Positions 35,870 through 45,082 of a DNA stretch of 64,000 bases are shown here, one piece after another. Under the pieces are notes generated by a model. The model had not been told where the DNA came from. It did not search any database and saw only the letters and a program-made list of their open reading frames with translations. The stretch comes from JALNYB01 sp963676235 (lineage in GTDB: Archaea > Thermoplasmatota > Thermoplasmata > Methanomassiliicoccales > Methanomethylophilaceae). Position 1 is the first letter of the stretch. Every line of letters starts with the position of its first letter. The position numbers and the translations under genes are program-made. The stretch is taken from the NCBI GenBank assembly GCA_963676235.1, contig OY781044.1, positions 1-64,000 of the forward strand. Reading direction: 5' to 3'.

Positions 35870-37951
35870 TTACTGAGGGCTCGGATTTGCATCCGTGACT
35901 CCGGAATTCGTCACAGTAGGCTCTGAGTCGATTTCCTTTGCCGGTTCCGTCTTGATCTCTCTCTTCGGCTCTTCATGAACATATTTGTGTTCTACCGGAG
36001 GAATGATCTTCTTGGCGGTGGATTTTCCGTTTTCTGTCAACGGTAGCAACTTCTCCATGTACTCTGTCTTCTTCGGACAATCAACGAATGCATACTCTAT
36101 TACATCACGGAAGTTTGCTACGGTGTAGATCTCCATCATGTCGTAATACTTCTGAGCGATCATCACGTCGTTCCTGTTGTCCTCGGGGATCAGAGCGATC
36201 TTTATACCGGATGCGGCTGCAGCTTCCAATTTCGCGGTGACTGCACCAACAGGCAATACCTTTCCCCTGACACTCAGGCTTCCGGTCATTGCCATATCCT
36301 GACGTATCGGAATACCTTCCATTGCTGAAAGGATTACGGTCGCCATTGTTATGGATGCGCTGTCTCCCTCGACTCCGTCATAAGTACCGATGTACTGAAG
36401 ATGGATATCGCTGTCTGCAAGGCTTTTCGAGGTATATTTCTTGATGACTGCGGATATATTCTCGACAGCTTCCTTTGCGATGTCACCGAGACGTCCTGTA
36501 GCGATCAAGCGTCCACCCTTCTTCACTTGTGAAGGAGATACTTCTGCAACGATAGGCAGAACGATACCCGAATATTCAGACATTCCTGAATCTGCACCTA
36601 TTGCTGCGAGACCGTTGATCATTCCGACCTCGGTTCCCTCTGTATTGAAGAGTTCATATGCCTTGCTGTGCTCGATGTAACGGTCTGCAACCTGCTGTTC
36701 AAGGCTGCGTGCTGTGGCCTTTGCAGTGAGAACATCATCCTTTGTAACGATGCCCGCTTTCCTCTCCACTGCTATGTCACCCGAGACACGTATGAGTCCT
36801 CCGAGTTCTCTTAATCTCAGAGTGAGCTCGTCTTTCTTTCCGGAACGGCGCTCTGCCTCTTTGATTATCTCTCCTACTGCATACTTGTCGAAGTGAGGGA
36901 TCTTTCCATCCTTGGTAACTTCCTGTGCGATGAATCTTGTAATAGACATACGGTTCTCATCGGTCTCAGGCATAGTGCTACGCATGTAGACCTCGTAACC
37001 GTATCCTCTTATTCTTGATCTGAGTGCGGGATGCATTCCTTTGATTGCATCCATGTTTCCTGCACAGACCAAGATGAAATCACACGGCACAGGTTCAGAT
37101 TTGACCAACGCACCGGACGACCTTTCGGACTGACCTGTGATGGACATCTTCTTCTCCTGCATCGCAGTGAGAAGCGCCTGTTGCGATTCCATTCTGAGAA
37201 GATTGATCTCATCGATGAACAAGACTCCTTTGTTAGCCTTATGGATAGCCCCAGATTCTAATCTGTCGTGTGAGGGGGTCTCTAGACCTCCACTCTGGAA
37301 GGGATCGTGTCTTACATCACCTAAGAGTGAACCTGCATGTGATCCGGTCGCATCTACAAACGGAGGCATATCTGAAAGGTCATGACCGACCAATACTTTC
37401 GGTACGATCATTATCTCTTTTGTCTGACCCATCGGGTTCCTTACGAACATCAAGACGATCATAACACCGAATAGTGCTATCAATAGTATCGTCCAGTTAT
37501 TCCAAAGAAGCATGCCGAGAAGTCCCAGGACCATGATTCCCACGCATGCATAGATGTACATAGAACTCTTCTGATTCTTCATCTGTGCAGCCTGTATCTT
37601 CTGTTCTGCGACCACTGCTTTTCCCTGACCTGCAGGGAAGGTCCTTATTCTAGGTTCATTGACGTCTTCTGGATTGTGGTATGCGACTATGTCCTGAAGA
37701 TCTTCCTTGGGAAGATATTCGATCATAGAATTGGCAAGCATTGACTTTCCGGTTCCGGGATCTCCGATAAGCATTACATGCCTTTTCTGAGATGCGGCCT
37801 TCTTCATCACTTCAACAGCTTTTTCCTGACCGATGACACGGTCTGAAAGCTTCTCAGGGATTTTGATCTCTTTGGTAGAAGTGAAGGTCTGTTGCTCGAC
37901 CCAATCCTCGAGAGGTACAACGGTTGGCTTTGTATTATCAACTGTTTCCAT
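35870..37951 (-). CDS. lonB: Archaeal membrane-bound ATP-dependent protease LonB
   Basis: AAA+ protease of the cytoplasmic membrane face, degrading unfolded and short-lived proteins. 693 residues: Walker A GDPGTGKSML (about 60-69), two membrane helices inserted in the ATPase domain (about 130-168), Walker B GVLFIDEIN, sensor residues, and a C-terminal Lon protease domain with the catalytic Ser in GVEGDSASITMA and Lys in GAVTAKLEAA. The membrane insert distinguishes archaeal LonB from bacterial LonA. The last ~50 residues are a Pro/Glu-rich tail. Convergent with the QueG-like gene. Confidence 0.96.
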   Translation of the reverse strand: METVDNTKPTVVPLEDWVEQQTFTSTKEIKIPEKLSDRVIGQEKAVEVMKKAASQKRHVMLIGDPGTGKSMLANSMIEYLPKEDLQDIVAYHNPEDVNEPRIRTFPAGQGKAVVAEQKIQAAQMKNQKSSMYIYACVGIMVLGLLGMLLWNNWTILLIALFGVMIVLMFVRNPMGQTKEIMIVPKVLVGHDLSDMPPFVDATGSHAGSLLGDVRHDPFQSGGLETPSHDRLESGAIHKANKGVLFIDEINLLRMESQQALLTAMQEKKMSITGQSERSSGALVKSEPVPCDFILVCAGNMDAIKGMHPALRSRIRGYGYEVYMRSTMPETDENRMSITRFIAQEVTKDGKIPHFDKYAVGEIIKEAERRSGKKDELTLRLRELGGLIRVSGDIAVERKAGIVTKDDVLTAKATARSLEQQVADRYIEHSKAYELFNTEGTEVGMINGLAAIGADSGMSEYSGIVLPIVAEVSPSQVKKGGRLIATGRLGDIAKEAVENISAVIKKYTSKSLADSDIHLQYIGTYDGVEGDSASITMATVILSAMEGIPIRQDMAMTGSLSVRGKVLPVGAVTAKLEAAAASGIKIALIPEDNRNDVMIAQKYYDMMEIYTVANFRDVIEYAFVDCPKKTEYMEKLLPLTENGKSTAKKIIPPVEHKYVHEEPKREIKTEPAKEIDSEPTVTNSGVTDANPSPQ

Positions 37952-38058
37952 AAACTCCCCTCTTGTAACTAACCTTAGTTTGTACTCGTATATAATGGTT
38001 TATGCTAATACTTTCGGTACGCACACCCATTTCTCCTAATTTTTTATAAAAGCCCATT

Positions 38059-39156
38059 TTATAGCTGAGCCTTCTTGCTTTCTTTCCTGATAGTGTAGAT
38101 TACTATTCCAATGATGATTATGACTATTGCTGCCGCAACGATCATAGGATAGATATCCGCATTATACCATGGATCTGCATCGTATTTTGTGTCTGCAAGC
38201 ACCGGATAATCAAGTGCCAACGTCGCTCCTGTAGAAGGCTGAAGACCGGCCTGATGTTCAGCCATGAAAGTATCGGTGCCTACGAGGAAATACGCATTTG
38301 ATGCTGCATCATTCCACGTGCAATCTAGTGCGTACCACGAATCATTATTCATTTTGATGTAATTCCATGCATGTGCTTCCATACTTGGAATTGCATATCC
38401 GTAGATCATTATGCAATCGATATCATACTTCTCACAGAGCGCCAATATTGTCTTTGAATATCCATTGCATACTGCATAATGATCGGATGCCACCAACACA
38501 CCGTAGATGTCGTGTGCATATGGACTTTCTTTATCTGTTCCTGCATTCGGATCATAAGTCGCAGCATCCATGACATACTTATTGATCGAACCGACCATAT
38601 CACGTATCGTACCTGATGTTGTGAATGATTCCAATGCGTCATTGACGGCATCGATCTTCTCTTGAAGTTCATTCACATCTGTCGTATCAACATCATCCGC
38701 ATATGCCGGATCGATATGTGCTGTTATCTCCACTGTTGTATATCCGATCATATCGCCGGATGTCGAATAATTATGATCATACGTTAATTCGCTGTCCCCC
38801 CATGTGCATATAGCAAGAGGATCGCTCAGATGAAGAACGTAAAATGCATCATTCAGAAGACCGTCGACTACACTGTGCAAGTATGTCTCGGTATCCGTCA
38901 AAGAGCTTCCAACCGAGATATAGATCGGATATGGAAGCGTGACCGTTACAGTGAGTACATCCGCATCGAAATTCAGCAACACATCATAAATTGCCTTCTC
39001 ATTATCGTCAAGTTGATCATAATATGAAATGAAACCATCGGTTGAACTGTCAACCGATGTATCGGCATCAGTATATGAAGCTACTATTCCCATCGATATA
39101 GGCAACAGCAAAGCGACAACAACGGATATTGTAAGAAGGCTGCGAATAGAATTCAT
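38059..39156 (-). CDS. Surface-anchored transglutaminase-like protein
   Basis: 365 residues with a signal peptide (about 1-27) and a C-terminal membrane helix (about 336-356) with basic tail RKESKKAQ, so the domain faces outward. The transglutaminase/protease-like core has a full triad: Cys in YAVCNGYSKTILALCEK, His in MEAHAWNYIKM, Asp in WYALDCTWND. These domains act as peptidases or protein cross-linkers; substrate unknown. Divergent from hel308 across a 107-nt gap. Confidence 0.85.
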   Translation of the reverse strand: MNSIRSLLTISVVVALLLPISMGIVASYTDADTSVDSSTDGFISYYDQLDDNEKAIYDVLLNFDADVLTVTVTLPYPIYISVGSSLTDTETYLHSVVDGLLNDAFYVLHLSDPLAICTWGDSELTYDHNYSTSGDMIGYTTVEITAHIDPAYADDVDTTDVNELQEKIDAVNDALESFTTSGTIRDMVGSINKYVMDAATYDPNAGTDKESPYAHDIYGVLVASDHYAVCNGYSKTILALCEKYDIDCIMIYGYAIPSMEAHAWNYIKMNNDSWYALDCTWNDAASNAYFLVGTDTFMAEHQAGLQPSTGATLALDYPVLADTKYDADPWYNADIYPMIVAAAIVIIIIGIVIYTIRKESKKAQL

Positions 39157-39263
39157 CTTGTCTTTTGCATTACATCTTCATTATTAAGACTGTCGGAAAG
39201 ATTCTCTTTAACTATTTTCAAGACACATGTTTATTAGTGCGAAACCAATCAAAGAATGATATT

Positions 39264-41543
39264 ATGAGAACGGACGAACTCGATATTTTACCGAAATTGG
39301 CAGAAGCGCTGATAAAGGAGGGATTCGTCGAACTTCATCCGCCCCAAGCGGAAGCTCTTCCCATAGCACTTTCGGGAAAGAACATCGTTGCTGCGATACC
39401 CACTGCAAGCGGTAAATCCCTTATAGGATTCATTCCAGCGATGAACATGATCCTCACGAAGGGAAAAAAGGTTCTTTACATCGTGCCTCTGAAAGCATTG
39501 GCTTCAGAGAAAAGCGATGATCTCAAGAAATTCTCATACTTGGGTTTCAAAATAATGATGTCGGCCGGAGATGGCGATCTGGATTCCGACGGAGGAAATC
39601 TGGCGGATGCGGATATAATCGTCGCAACATCGGAGAAAGCCGATTCCCTGATACGTCACGGAAGCAGATGGATCGAGAACGTAGGACTTGTCATCGCGGA
39701 TGAGATCCATATGATACACGATCCGAAAAGAGGACCTACTCTGGAGATAACACTCACAAAGATGATGAGAAGGAACAAGGACCTTCAGATAATAGCATTA
39801 TCCGCCACCATATCCAACGCGCAGGATCTTGCACTATGGCTCGATGCGGAATTGATATCGAGCACATGGCGTCCGATCCCCTTGAAAGAGGGCGTCTATT
39901 ACAACGAAGAAATAACATTCGATAATGGAACATCTAAGGATGTGGAAGTCGGAAGCGACATAATATGGTCCCTGATCAAACAGACCATCGAAGAAGGCGG
40001 ACAATGTCTCGTATTCGTCAATATGAGAAAATCCACTGAATCCCTTGCAGTGAAATATTCTGACAAGATGAAAAAGGTCTCCGGGGGAATGGATCTCAAT
40101 GAAAGAGAAGTAAAAGCTTTGGAAGGAGATCTCGAATCCACTGCACTCGGAAAGAAATTGGCTGCATGCGTTCAATGCGGAATGGCCTTCCATAATGCGG
40201 GACTGATTTACAAACAGAGACATTTCGTAGAAGAGAACTTCAGGAACGGTCATATAAAATGTATCGTCGCAACACCTACGTTGGCGGCGGGCATCAACCT
40301 ACCGGCAAGAAGGGTGATAGTAAGAGATACCCACAGATTCGAATCGAATGCTGGTAATGTCCCTATCTCCGTGATGGAAGTGAAACAGATGTGCGGACGT
40401 GCAGGAAGACCCGGATACGACCCTTACGGGGAAGCCGTCCTTATAGGGAAGAATTACGAAGATTACGAACACCTGATGGATGATTATATAATGCATGATA
40501 CAGAAAGACTCACATCCAAATTAGGTAACGAAAACACACTCAGAAGTCATATCCTGAGTCTTATAGCTACAGGTGATGCGGATTCTGAAGACAAGATCGC
40601 AGATTTCATAAAGGATACTTTTTTCGGCAACACTTCTCAACTTTACGGTATTGAAAGCGTCATAAAAAATGTAGTAGATTTCTTGATAAAAGAAGAAATG
40701 GTTCAAAGAGAGGGAGAATTTCTTCGCATACTTCCATTCGGAAAAAGGATCTCCGATCTTTACATAGATCCTAAATCGGCTATGATCCTCAGAGATGCGA
40801 TAAAAAAGATCGAGGACGACACTGATGATTTTCTGATCCTTCATGCAGTGACTTCGACACCCGACGTACCGGGTCTGTATCCCAAGAAATTGGATGATGA
40901 AAGACTCAGAAAACTTGCCGACGATTACGACGGGAAATTCCTTATTGACGTCTACAGCGACGAAGATGAGATGATCTACGATTATTTCATGAGCGATCTG
41001 AAGACCGCGGCCCTGATATCCGATTGGGTGAACGAAAGAAGCGAAGAGGATATCACAGAATCCATGGGAATCGGTCCAGGAGACATAAGATCAAGAGTAG
41101 ACATGACCGATTGGTTGCTCTATTCGATGAATGAGATAGCGTTCATCATCAAACCTGAGGCGACGAAGAGTATCAGACCTCTACTCACACGCGTACGTTA
41201 CGGTGTGAAGGAGGAATTGGTCGACCTCGTATCCTTCAGAGGCGTCGGAAGAGCGAGAGCAAGAGTGCTCTTCAATTACGGTTTTAAAACAAAGAACGAC
41301 GTCTCTACAGCAGATTTCGAAGAATTATCCAAACTTCCCAAGATCGGCATGGCTTTAGCGAAGAGCATGATGGCTCAATGCGGAAGAGGTACGATGAAGA
41401 TCGAGACCCCTGCTCCGGAAATCGAAAAGGAAGAGGAGGAAATGCTGGATAAGATGGCCGAAGAATACGAAGAAAAAGAAAGTAAGAAGGATCCTCAAAC
41501 CGCTTCTGTTGAAAAGAAGCAGTCGAGGATCTCTGATTTTTAA
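39264..41543 (+). CDS. hel308: ATP-dependent DNA helicase Hel308
   Basis: Superfamily 2 helicase that unwinds stalled replication forks, 3'-5'. 759 residues: Q-motif HPPQAEAL, Walker A IPTASGKSL, DEIH box, SATISNAQDLALWL, GRAGRPGYDPYGEA (motif VI), a winged helix, ratchet domain and C-terminal helix-hairpin-helix (FRGVGRARARVLFNYG). ATG 39264 gives the family N-terminus; the frame runs upstream to 39165 but through the divergent promoter. The extreme C-terminus, QSRISDF, resembles a PCNA-interacting peptide. Its stop overlaps the convergent thrC stop by 4 nt. Confidence 0.95.
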   Translation: MRTDELDILPKLAEALIKEGFVELHPPQAEALPIALSGKNIVAAIPTASGKSLIGFIPAMNMILTKGKKVLYIVPLKALASEKSDDLKKFSYLGFKIMMSAGDGDLDSDGGNLADADIIVATSEKADSLIRHGSRWIENVGLVIADEIHMIHDPKRGPTLEITLTKMMRRNKDLQIIALSATISNAQDLALWLDAELISSTWRPIPLKEGVYYNEEITFDNGTSKDVEVGSDIIWSLIKQTIEEGGQCLVFVNMRKSTESLAVKYSDKMKKVSGGMDLNEREVKALEGDLESTALGKKLAACVQCGMAFHNAGLIYKQRHFVEENFRNGHIKCIVATPTLAAGINLPARRVIVRDTHRFESNAGNVPISVMEVKQMCGRAGRPGYDPYGEAVLIGKNYEDYEHLMDDYIMHDTERLTSKLGNENTLRSHILSLIATGDADSEDKIADFIKDTFFGNTSQLYGIESVIKNVVDFLIKEEMVQREGEFLRILPFGKRISDLYIDPKSAMILRDAIKKIEDDTDDFLILHAVTSTPDVPGLYPKKLDDERLRKLADDYDGKFLIDVYSDEDEMIYDYFMSDLKTAALISDWVNERSEEDITESMGIGPGDIRSRVDMTDWLLYSMNEIAFIIKPEATKSIRPLLTRVRYGVKEELVDLVSFRGVGRARARVLFNYGFKTKNDVSTADFEELSKLPKIGMALAKSMMAQCGRGTMKIETPAPEIEKEEEEMLDKMAEEYEEKESKKDPQTASVEKKQSRISDF

Positions 41544-42760
41544 TTCTGTAATAGGATCTTTTCGACCTCTGCCACAGAGTTACCGCATTTGATGACTCCT
41601 GGGCAGTTAGCGATGATGGTGTCCGGATCTTTGAGTCCGTTTCCTGTGCAGATGCACACGACCTTCTCATCCCTGTCGATAACTCCGATCTCTCTGAGTT
41701 TTTTGAGACCTGCAACAGATGCTGCGGATGCCGGCTCGACACATACGCCCTCTCTCCTTCCGAGAAGCTGCTGTGCTGCTATGATCTCCGCATCTGTGAC
41801 CGATATTGCATATCCTTTGGTATCATATATGGCATGAAGCGCCTTCCTTCCGCTTACAGGATTTCCAATGCGGATCGCTGTTGCGACTGTCTCGGGACAC
41901 TCCTCTGGAATGAAGTCGTTCTTCTTCGCTGCGAATGCCTTTACAACAGGCGATGCGCCTTCCGCCTGGATACCGGTGAGCATCGGGATCTTGTCGATCC
42001 ATCCGACCTCTTTCAATTCCATGCATGCTTTGTAAATAGCCCAAATATTGGCTGCGTTTCCTACCGGGAGTATGATCCTGTCGGGAATATCATACTGCAA
42101 CTGGTCCATGATCTCGAAGAGAACTGATTTCTGTCCCTCGGGACGGTATGGATTGATAGAATTTAGAAGATACAGCTTTTTCTCTTCAGACATCTTCCTC
42201 GCGAGTGCTAAAGCATCATCGAAATTTCCATCGATGGACAAAACTTTTGCTCCGAAAAAGAGTGCCTGTGCCAATTTACCTGCCGCGACCTTTCCTGATG
42301 GAAGGAACACAGCACATTTGATATTGGCTTTAGTGGCATATGCCGCAAGCGATGCGGATGTATTTCCTGTGGATGCACATCCGACGACCTTTGCTCCGAG
42401 CTCTTTCGCATGTGATACTCCGATGGTCATTCCACGGTCTTTGAACGAACCGGTAGGATTTAGACCCTCGAATTTGACATATGCTCCGGGAACTCCTAAT
42501 TCTGCACCGAGTGCCTCGGTCTTGTAAAGAGGTGTTCCGCCTTCCTGTATCGATACCTTGTGCGCAGGGTCCACAGGCATGAATGGGGCGTATCTCCATA
42601 CTCCCAAAGGTGTTTTGTGAAGATCTGCGGGCTTCATTTCTTTGACAGCCTCTAGATCCATCTTAACAGTTAGAAGTCCACCGCATTTAGGACATGTATT
42701 CACATATGGATCGCTGACATCAGCTCCGCAATCCCAACATACAACTTTATGATTTGCCAT
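41540..42760 (-). CDS. thrC: Threonine synthase
   Basis: PLP enzyme that converts O-phosphohomoserine to threonine. 406 residues from ATG 42760. An N-terminal zinc ribbon CWDCGAD...CPKCGG (about 8-30), as in many archaeal enzymes, is followed by VSIQEGGTPLYKT, the PLP lysine in NPTGSFKDRGM, the Ser/Gly loop CASTGNTSASLAAYA and a C-terminal CICTGNGLKDP. The frame extends 16 codons further upstream into thrB and is not used. Starts 1 nt after the thrB stop, forming a thrB-thrC operon. Confidence 0.95.
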   Translation of the reverse strand: MANHKVVCWDCGADVSDPYVNTCPKCGGLLTVKMDLEAVKEMKPADLHKTPLGVWRYAPFMPVDPAHKVSIQEGGTPLYKTEALGAELGVPGAYVKFEGLNPTGSFKDRGMTIGVSHAKELGAKVVGCASTGNTSASLAAYATKANIKCAVFLPSGKVAAGKLAQALFFGAKVLSIDGNFDDALALARKMSEEKKLYLLNSINPYRPEGQKSVLFEIMDQLQYDIPDRIILPVGNAANIWAIYKACMELKEVGWIDKIPMLTGIQAEGASPVVKAFAAKKNDFIPEECPETVATAIRIGNPVSGRKALHAIYDTKGYAISVTDAEIIAAQQLLGRREGVCVEPASAASVAGLKKLREIGVIDRDEKVVCICTGNGLKDPDTIIANCPGVIKCGNSVAEVEKILLQN

Positions 42761-42761
42761 T

Positions 42762-43700
42762 TTATATCCTCTTACATCCTTCACCGCATTCTGTGACCCA
42801 TGTGTCACATTTCATGCCATTCTTAGCGTAAAGATCTTTGATGCTTTTTGCGATTATCTCGCCATTGTGTGTGTTCTTGTCATAGAATGACATGACACAC
42901 GGACCCGATCCTCCCAGAAACGAAATGAGAGCGCCGTGAGACATTGCCTCGGACTCTGCTTCTTTCAGATGTGGGACGAGATGTGTTCTTGCAGGTTCGA
43001 ATACAGCGTCCTTGACGGACCTTCCGATGAGTGCAAGGTCTCCTTTCATCATCGCATACACCAGTGTAGATGCGTTTCCTACGTGAAATACGAGATCCCT
43101 GACAGATACTTCTTTGGGAAGCACCTTTCTTGATTCGATAGTGGGCACCATGACATCGGGAAGTGCAACGACGACTCCGAGATCCTTAGGAGGGTCGATC
43201 TTTATGACCTCAAATGGTTCATAGGATCTGATGATCGTGAATCCTCCAAGAATGCATGGAGCCACGTTGTCTGCATGGAATCCACCTGACGTTACATCCT
43301 CGGCATGTGCTGCACAGAGGATGATCTCGCTTTCTGACAGTTTCTCGCCGCATAGCAGATGTGCCAGATAGGCGCCTCCTGCCGCAGATGCACCAGATGA
43401 TCCGATGCCACTGCACGGTCTGATACCTTTTTTGATCTTGATCTCGATTCCGAAATCTGCCTCACACCTTCTGAGTACCTCTGCCGCTGCGATACCTACA
43501 GAATTTATCGCAGGGTCTAACGGGATACATTCAGCTCCAGGGCCTGTAACCTCACTTATGATGATGCCATCAGTAAAAGGTATCTTTCTGCCTTCGATGA
43601 TATCGCAAGGTTCTTTCAAAGCAAGTCCGAAAATGTCGAACCCGGGGCCAATGTTTGAAGTTGTTGCGGGTGCTGCGACTTTGATCCATTCATCAGTCAT
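42762..43700 (-). CDS. thrB: Homoserine kinase
   Basis: GHMP-family kinase making O-phosphohomoserine, the substrate of ThrC next door. 312 residues from ATG 43700, starting VAAPATTSNIGPGFDIFGLAL; ATP loop RPCSGIGSSGASAAGGAYLA; VALPDVMVPTIESRKVLP; and C-terminal GALISFLGGSGPCVMSF. The frame extends 30 codons upstream but the family N-terminus fits ATG 43700. It is divergent from cgi121 with a 99-nt gap that must hold both promoters. Confidence 0.95.
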   Translation of the reverse strand: MTDEWIKVAAPATTSNIGPGFDIFGLALKEPCDIIEGRKIPFTDGIIISEVTGPGAECIPLDPAINSVGIAAAEVLRRCEADFGIEIKIKKGIRPCSGIGSSGASAAGGAYLAHLLCGEKLSESEIILCAAHAEDVTSGGFHADNVAPCILGGFTIIRSYEPFEVIKIDPPKDLGVVVALPDVMVPTIESRKVLPKEVSVRDLVFHVGNASTLVYAMMKGDLALIGRSVKDAVFEPARTHLVPHLKEAESEAMSHGALISFLGGSGPCVMSFYDKNTHNGEIIAKSIKDLYAKNGMKCDTWVTECGEGCKRI

Positions 43701-43799
43701 ATTCACGCGTCCTACGTCACTATACTGTGCCTTATTTGATAAAGTTTTGTCCACTACAACACGCAATATTAAAGAACAGGAGAACGGCATCAGGGCCCT

Positions 43800-44270
43800 A
43801 TGTCAACAGTGCAGGTCATCGGTATCTCCGGAAACACCAATTTCGAAGATATCATAAGGCATTTCACGGATCTAGGAGGAGATGTAATTCTCATGGATCC
43901 TATGATGGTATGTGGAAAGGATCACATTCTTTCAGCCGTGATGCATGCAGACCGTGCCTTTGAAAATGGAACTAACCGCTCCAAGACGATTCTCACGGAG
44001 ACCATACTTTACGCAGCATGCGAAAGACAGATCGGAAAAGCATTGAAAAAAATGCATCCTAAAGAAAGTTGCACTGAAATGGTCGCAGCCGTCTTCAATA
44101 TTAATGGAGACCTTCAACTTAAAAAAATCGGAATGAGAAGATGCGACGAGATAATTGCAGTAACTCCTGATAAGATCAAACTTCTGGGCCTTGATAATTA
44201 TGGTACAAATATACCTTACGAGGACATTATTCTGGAACAGATTGCGCTAGTAGACCTGATGAAACAATAA
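43800..44270 (+). CDS. cgi121: KEOPS complex subunit Cgi121
   Basis: Binds tRNA and the Bud32 kinase in the KEOPS complex that makes t6A37. The 156 residues show the Cgi121 pattern: VCGKDHILSAVMHADRAFENGTNRSKTILTETILYAACERQIGKAL (helical core, about 37-83) and a C-terminal beta region with VAAVFN. Second KEOPS gene in the window, with pcc1 at 16766. It stands alone, divergent from thrB. Confidence 0.86.
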   Translation: MSTVQVIGISGNTNFEDIIRHFTDLGGDVILMDPMMVCGKDHILSAVMHADRAFENGTNRSKTILTETILYAACERQIGKALKKMHPKESCTEMVAAVFNINGDLQLKKIGMRRCDEIIAVTPDKIKLLGLDNYGTNIPYEDIILEQIALVDLMKQ

Positions 44271-44785
44271 ATAATCAAATACTGTAAACTCATCACCGAT
44301 TTGTTATCCTTAAATATCGTAATTGCTCTTGATATACTCCAAGACAATTGAAAATCTAATAACCTAAACTTGACAGGACTGGATTCAGATTATAGATCAC
44401 CGTTGATTACTGAACTAAAATGGAAGTGTCCCAAACAAAATGCTCGGTTATGACACGAAATCGTTTTCGACTATAGATATTCATCCTAGATCCGAATGAA
44501 AAGAATCAATACCGATTTATACCATTGCCTACGTGAGAGAATATCGGCAAATTAGGATTCGACCGTATTTTTAATGGGTCGAATAGCAAAAGGTATCCTG
44601 TCATCCCATTTATCTCACAATCGTATCATATGAATTGACAGAGAAATTCTCCATGAAATGGTATGACCATTGATTGAAATCTCCAGAGGTCATAACAAAC
44701 TGAACATTAGCGGAACAGTGAATCATCACATGATCAATTGCGCAGTCGAAATTACAGATAAGATTACGCTGGATATGCTAGCGCA

Positions 44786-44968
44786 TCATCGCAAATAATT
44801 ATTCTCCTTATATAAACTGAAGCACATGAATGCGAACATCAATCCCACATCTATCGCAGTGTATGCGAAGAACGGGATTGTATGACTTCTGTTATTCTGA
44901 GGAACAAACGTCCAGATCTCAGACAAGCGAACTTCGATACCACTGAACTCAGATCTCATCAACATCAA
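44786..44968 (-). CDS. Possible small single-TM protein
   Basis: 60 residues with one hydrophobic segment (FFAYTAIDVGLMFAFMCFSLY) and a short charged C-terminus, starting ATG at 44968 or 44959. No ribosome site is evident and no family is recognisable. It could be a remnant of a larger membrane protein or a chance frame in an AT-rich interval; I list it because the hydrophobic block is clean. Confidence 0.25.
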   Translation of the reverse strand: MMLMRSEFSGIEVRLSEIWTFVPQNNRSHTIPFFAYTAIDVGLMFAFMCFSLYKENNYLR

Positions 44969-45033
44969 CCACGACTTTCACTGCAGATAGCACATATGAG
45001 AAAACATAATAAAAAATAAGAAAAATGAAGATG

Positions 45034-45049
45034 AGGGCTCACGCCCTCG
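45034..45049 (-). terminator. Terminator of the BspA-type gene
   Basis: A perfect GAGGGC/GCCCTC stem with loop TCAC (GTGA on the minus strand) lies 34 nt after the stop and is followed on the minus strand by ATCTTCATTTTTCTTATTTT, a U-rich tract, as in archaeal and factor-independent terminators. Confidence 0.7.
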
Positions 45050-45082
45050 GTTTATTATAGATATTGCAAACTTGCTCTGCGA

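Larger units (their letters stand above)
44271..45082. other. Gene-poor interval
   Basis: About 810 AT-rich bases between cgi121 and the BspA-type gene. I see the terminator of the BspA gene (45034-45049) and one weak small frame (44786-44968), listed separately. No RNA gene or repeat found by eye. Confidence 0.4.
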
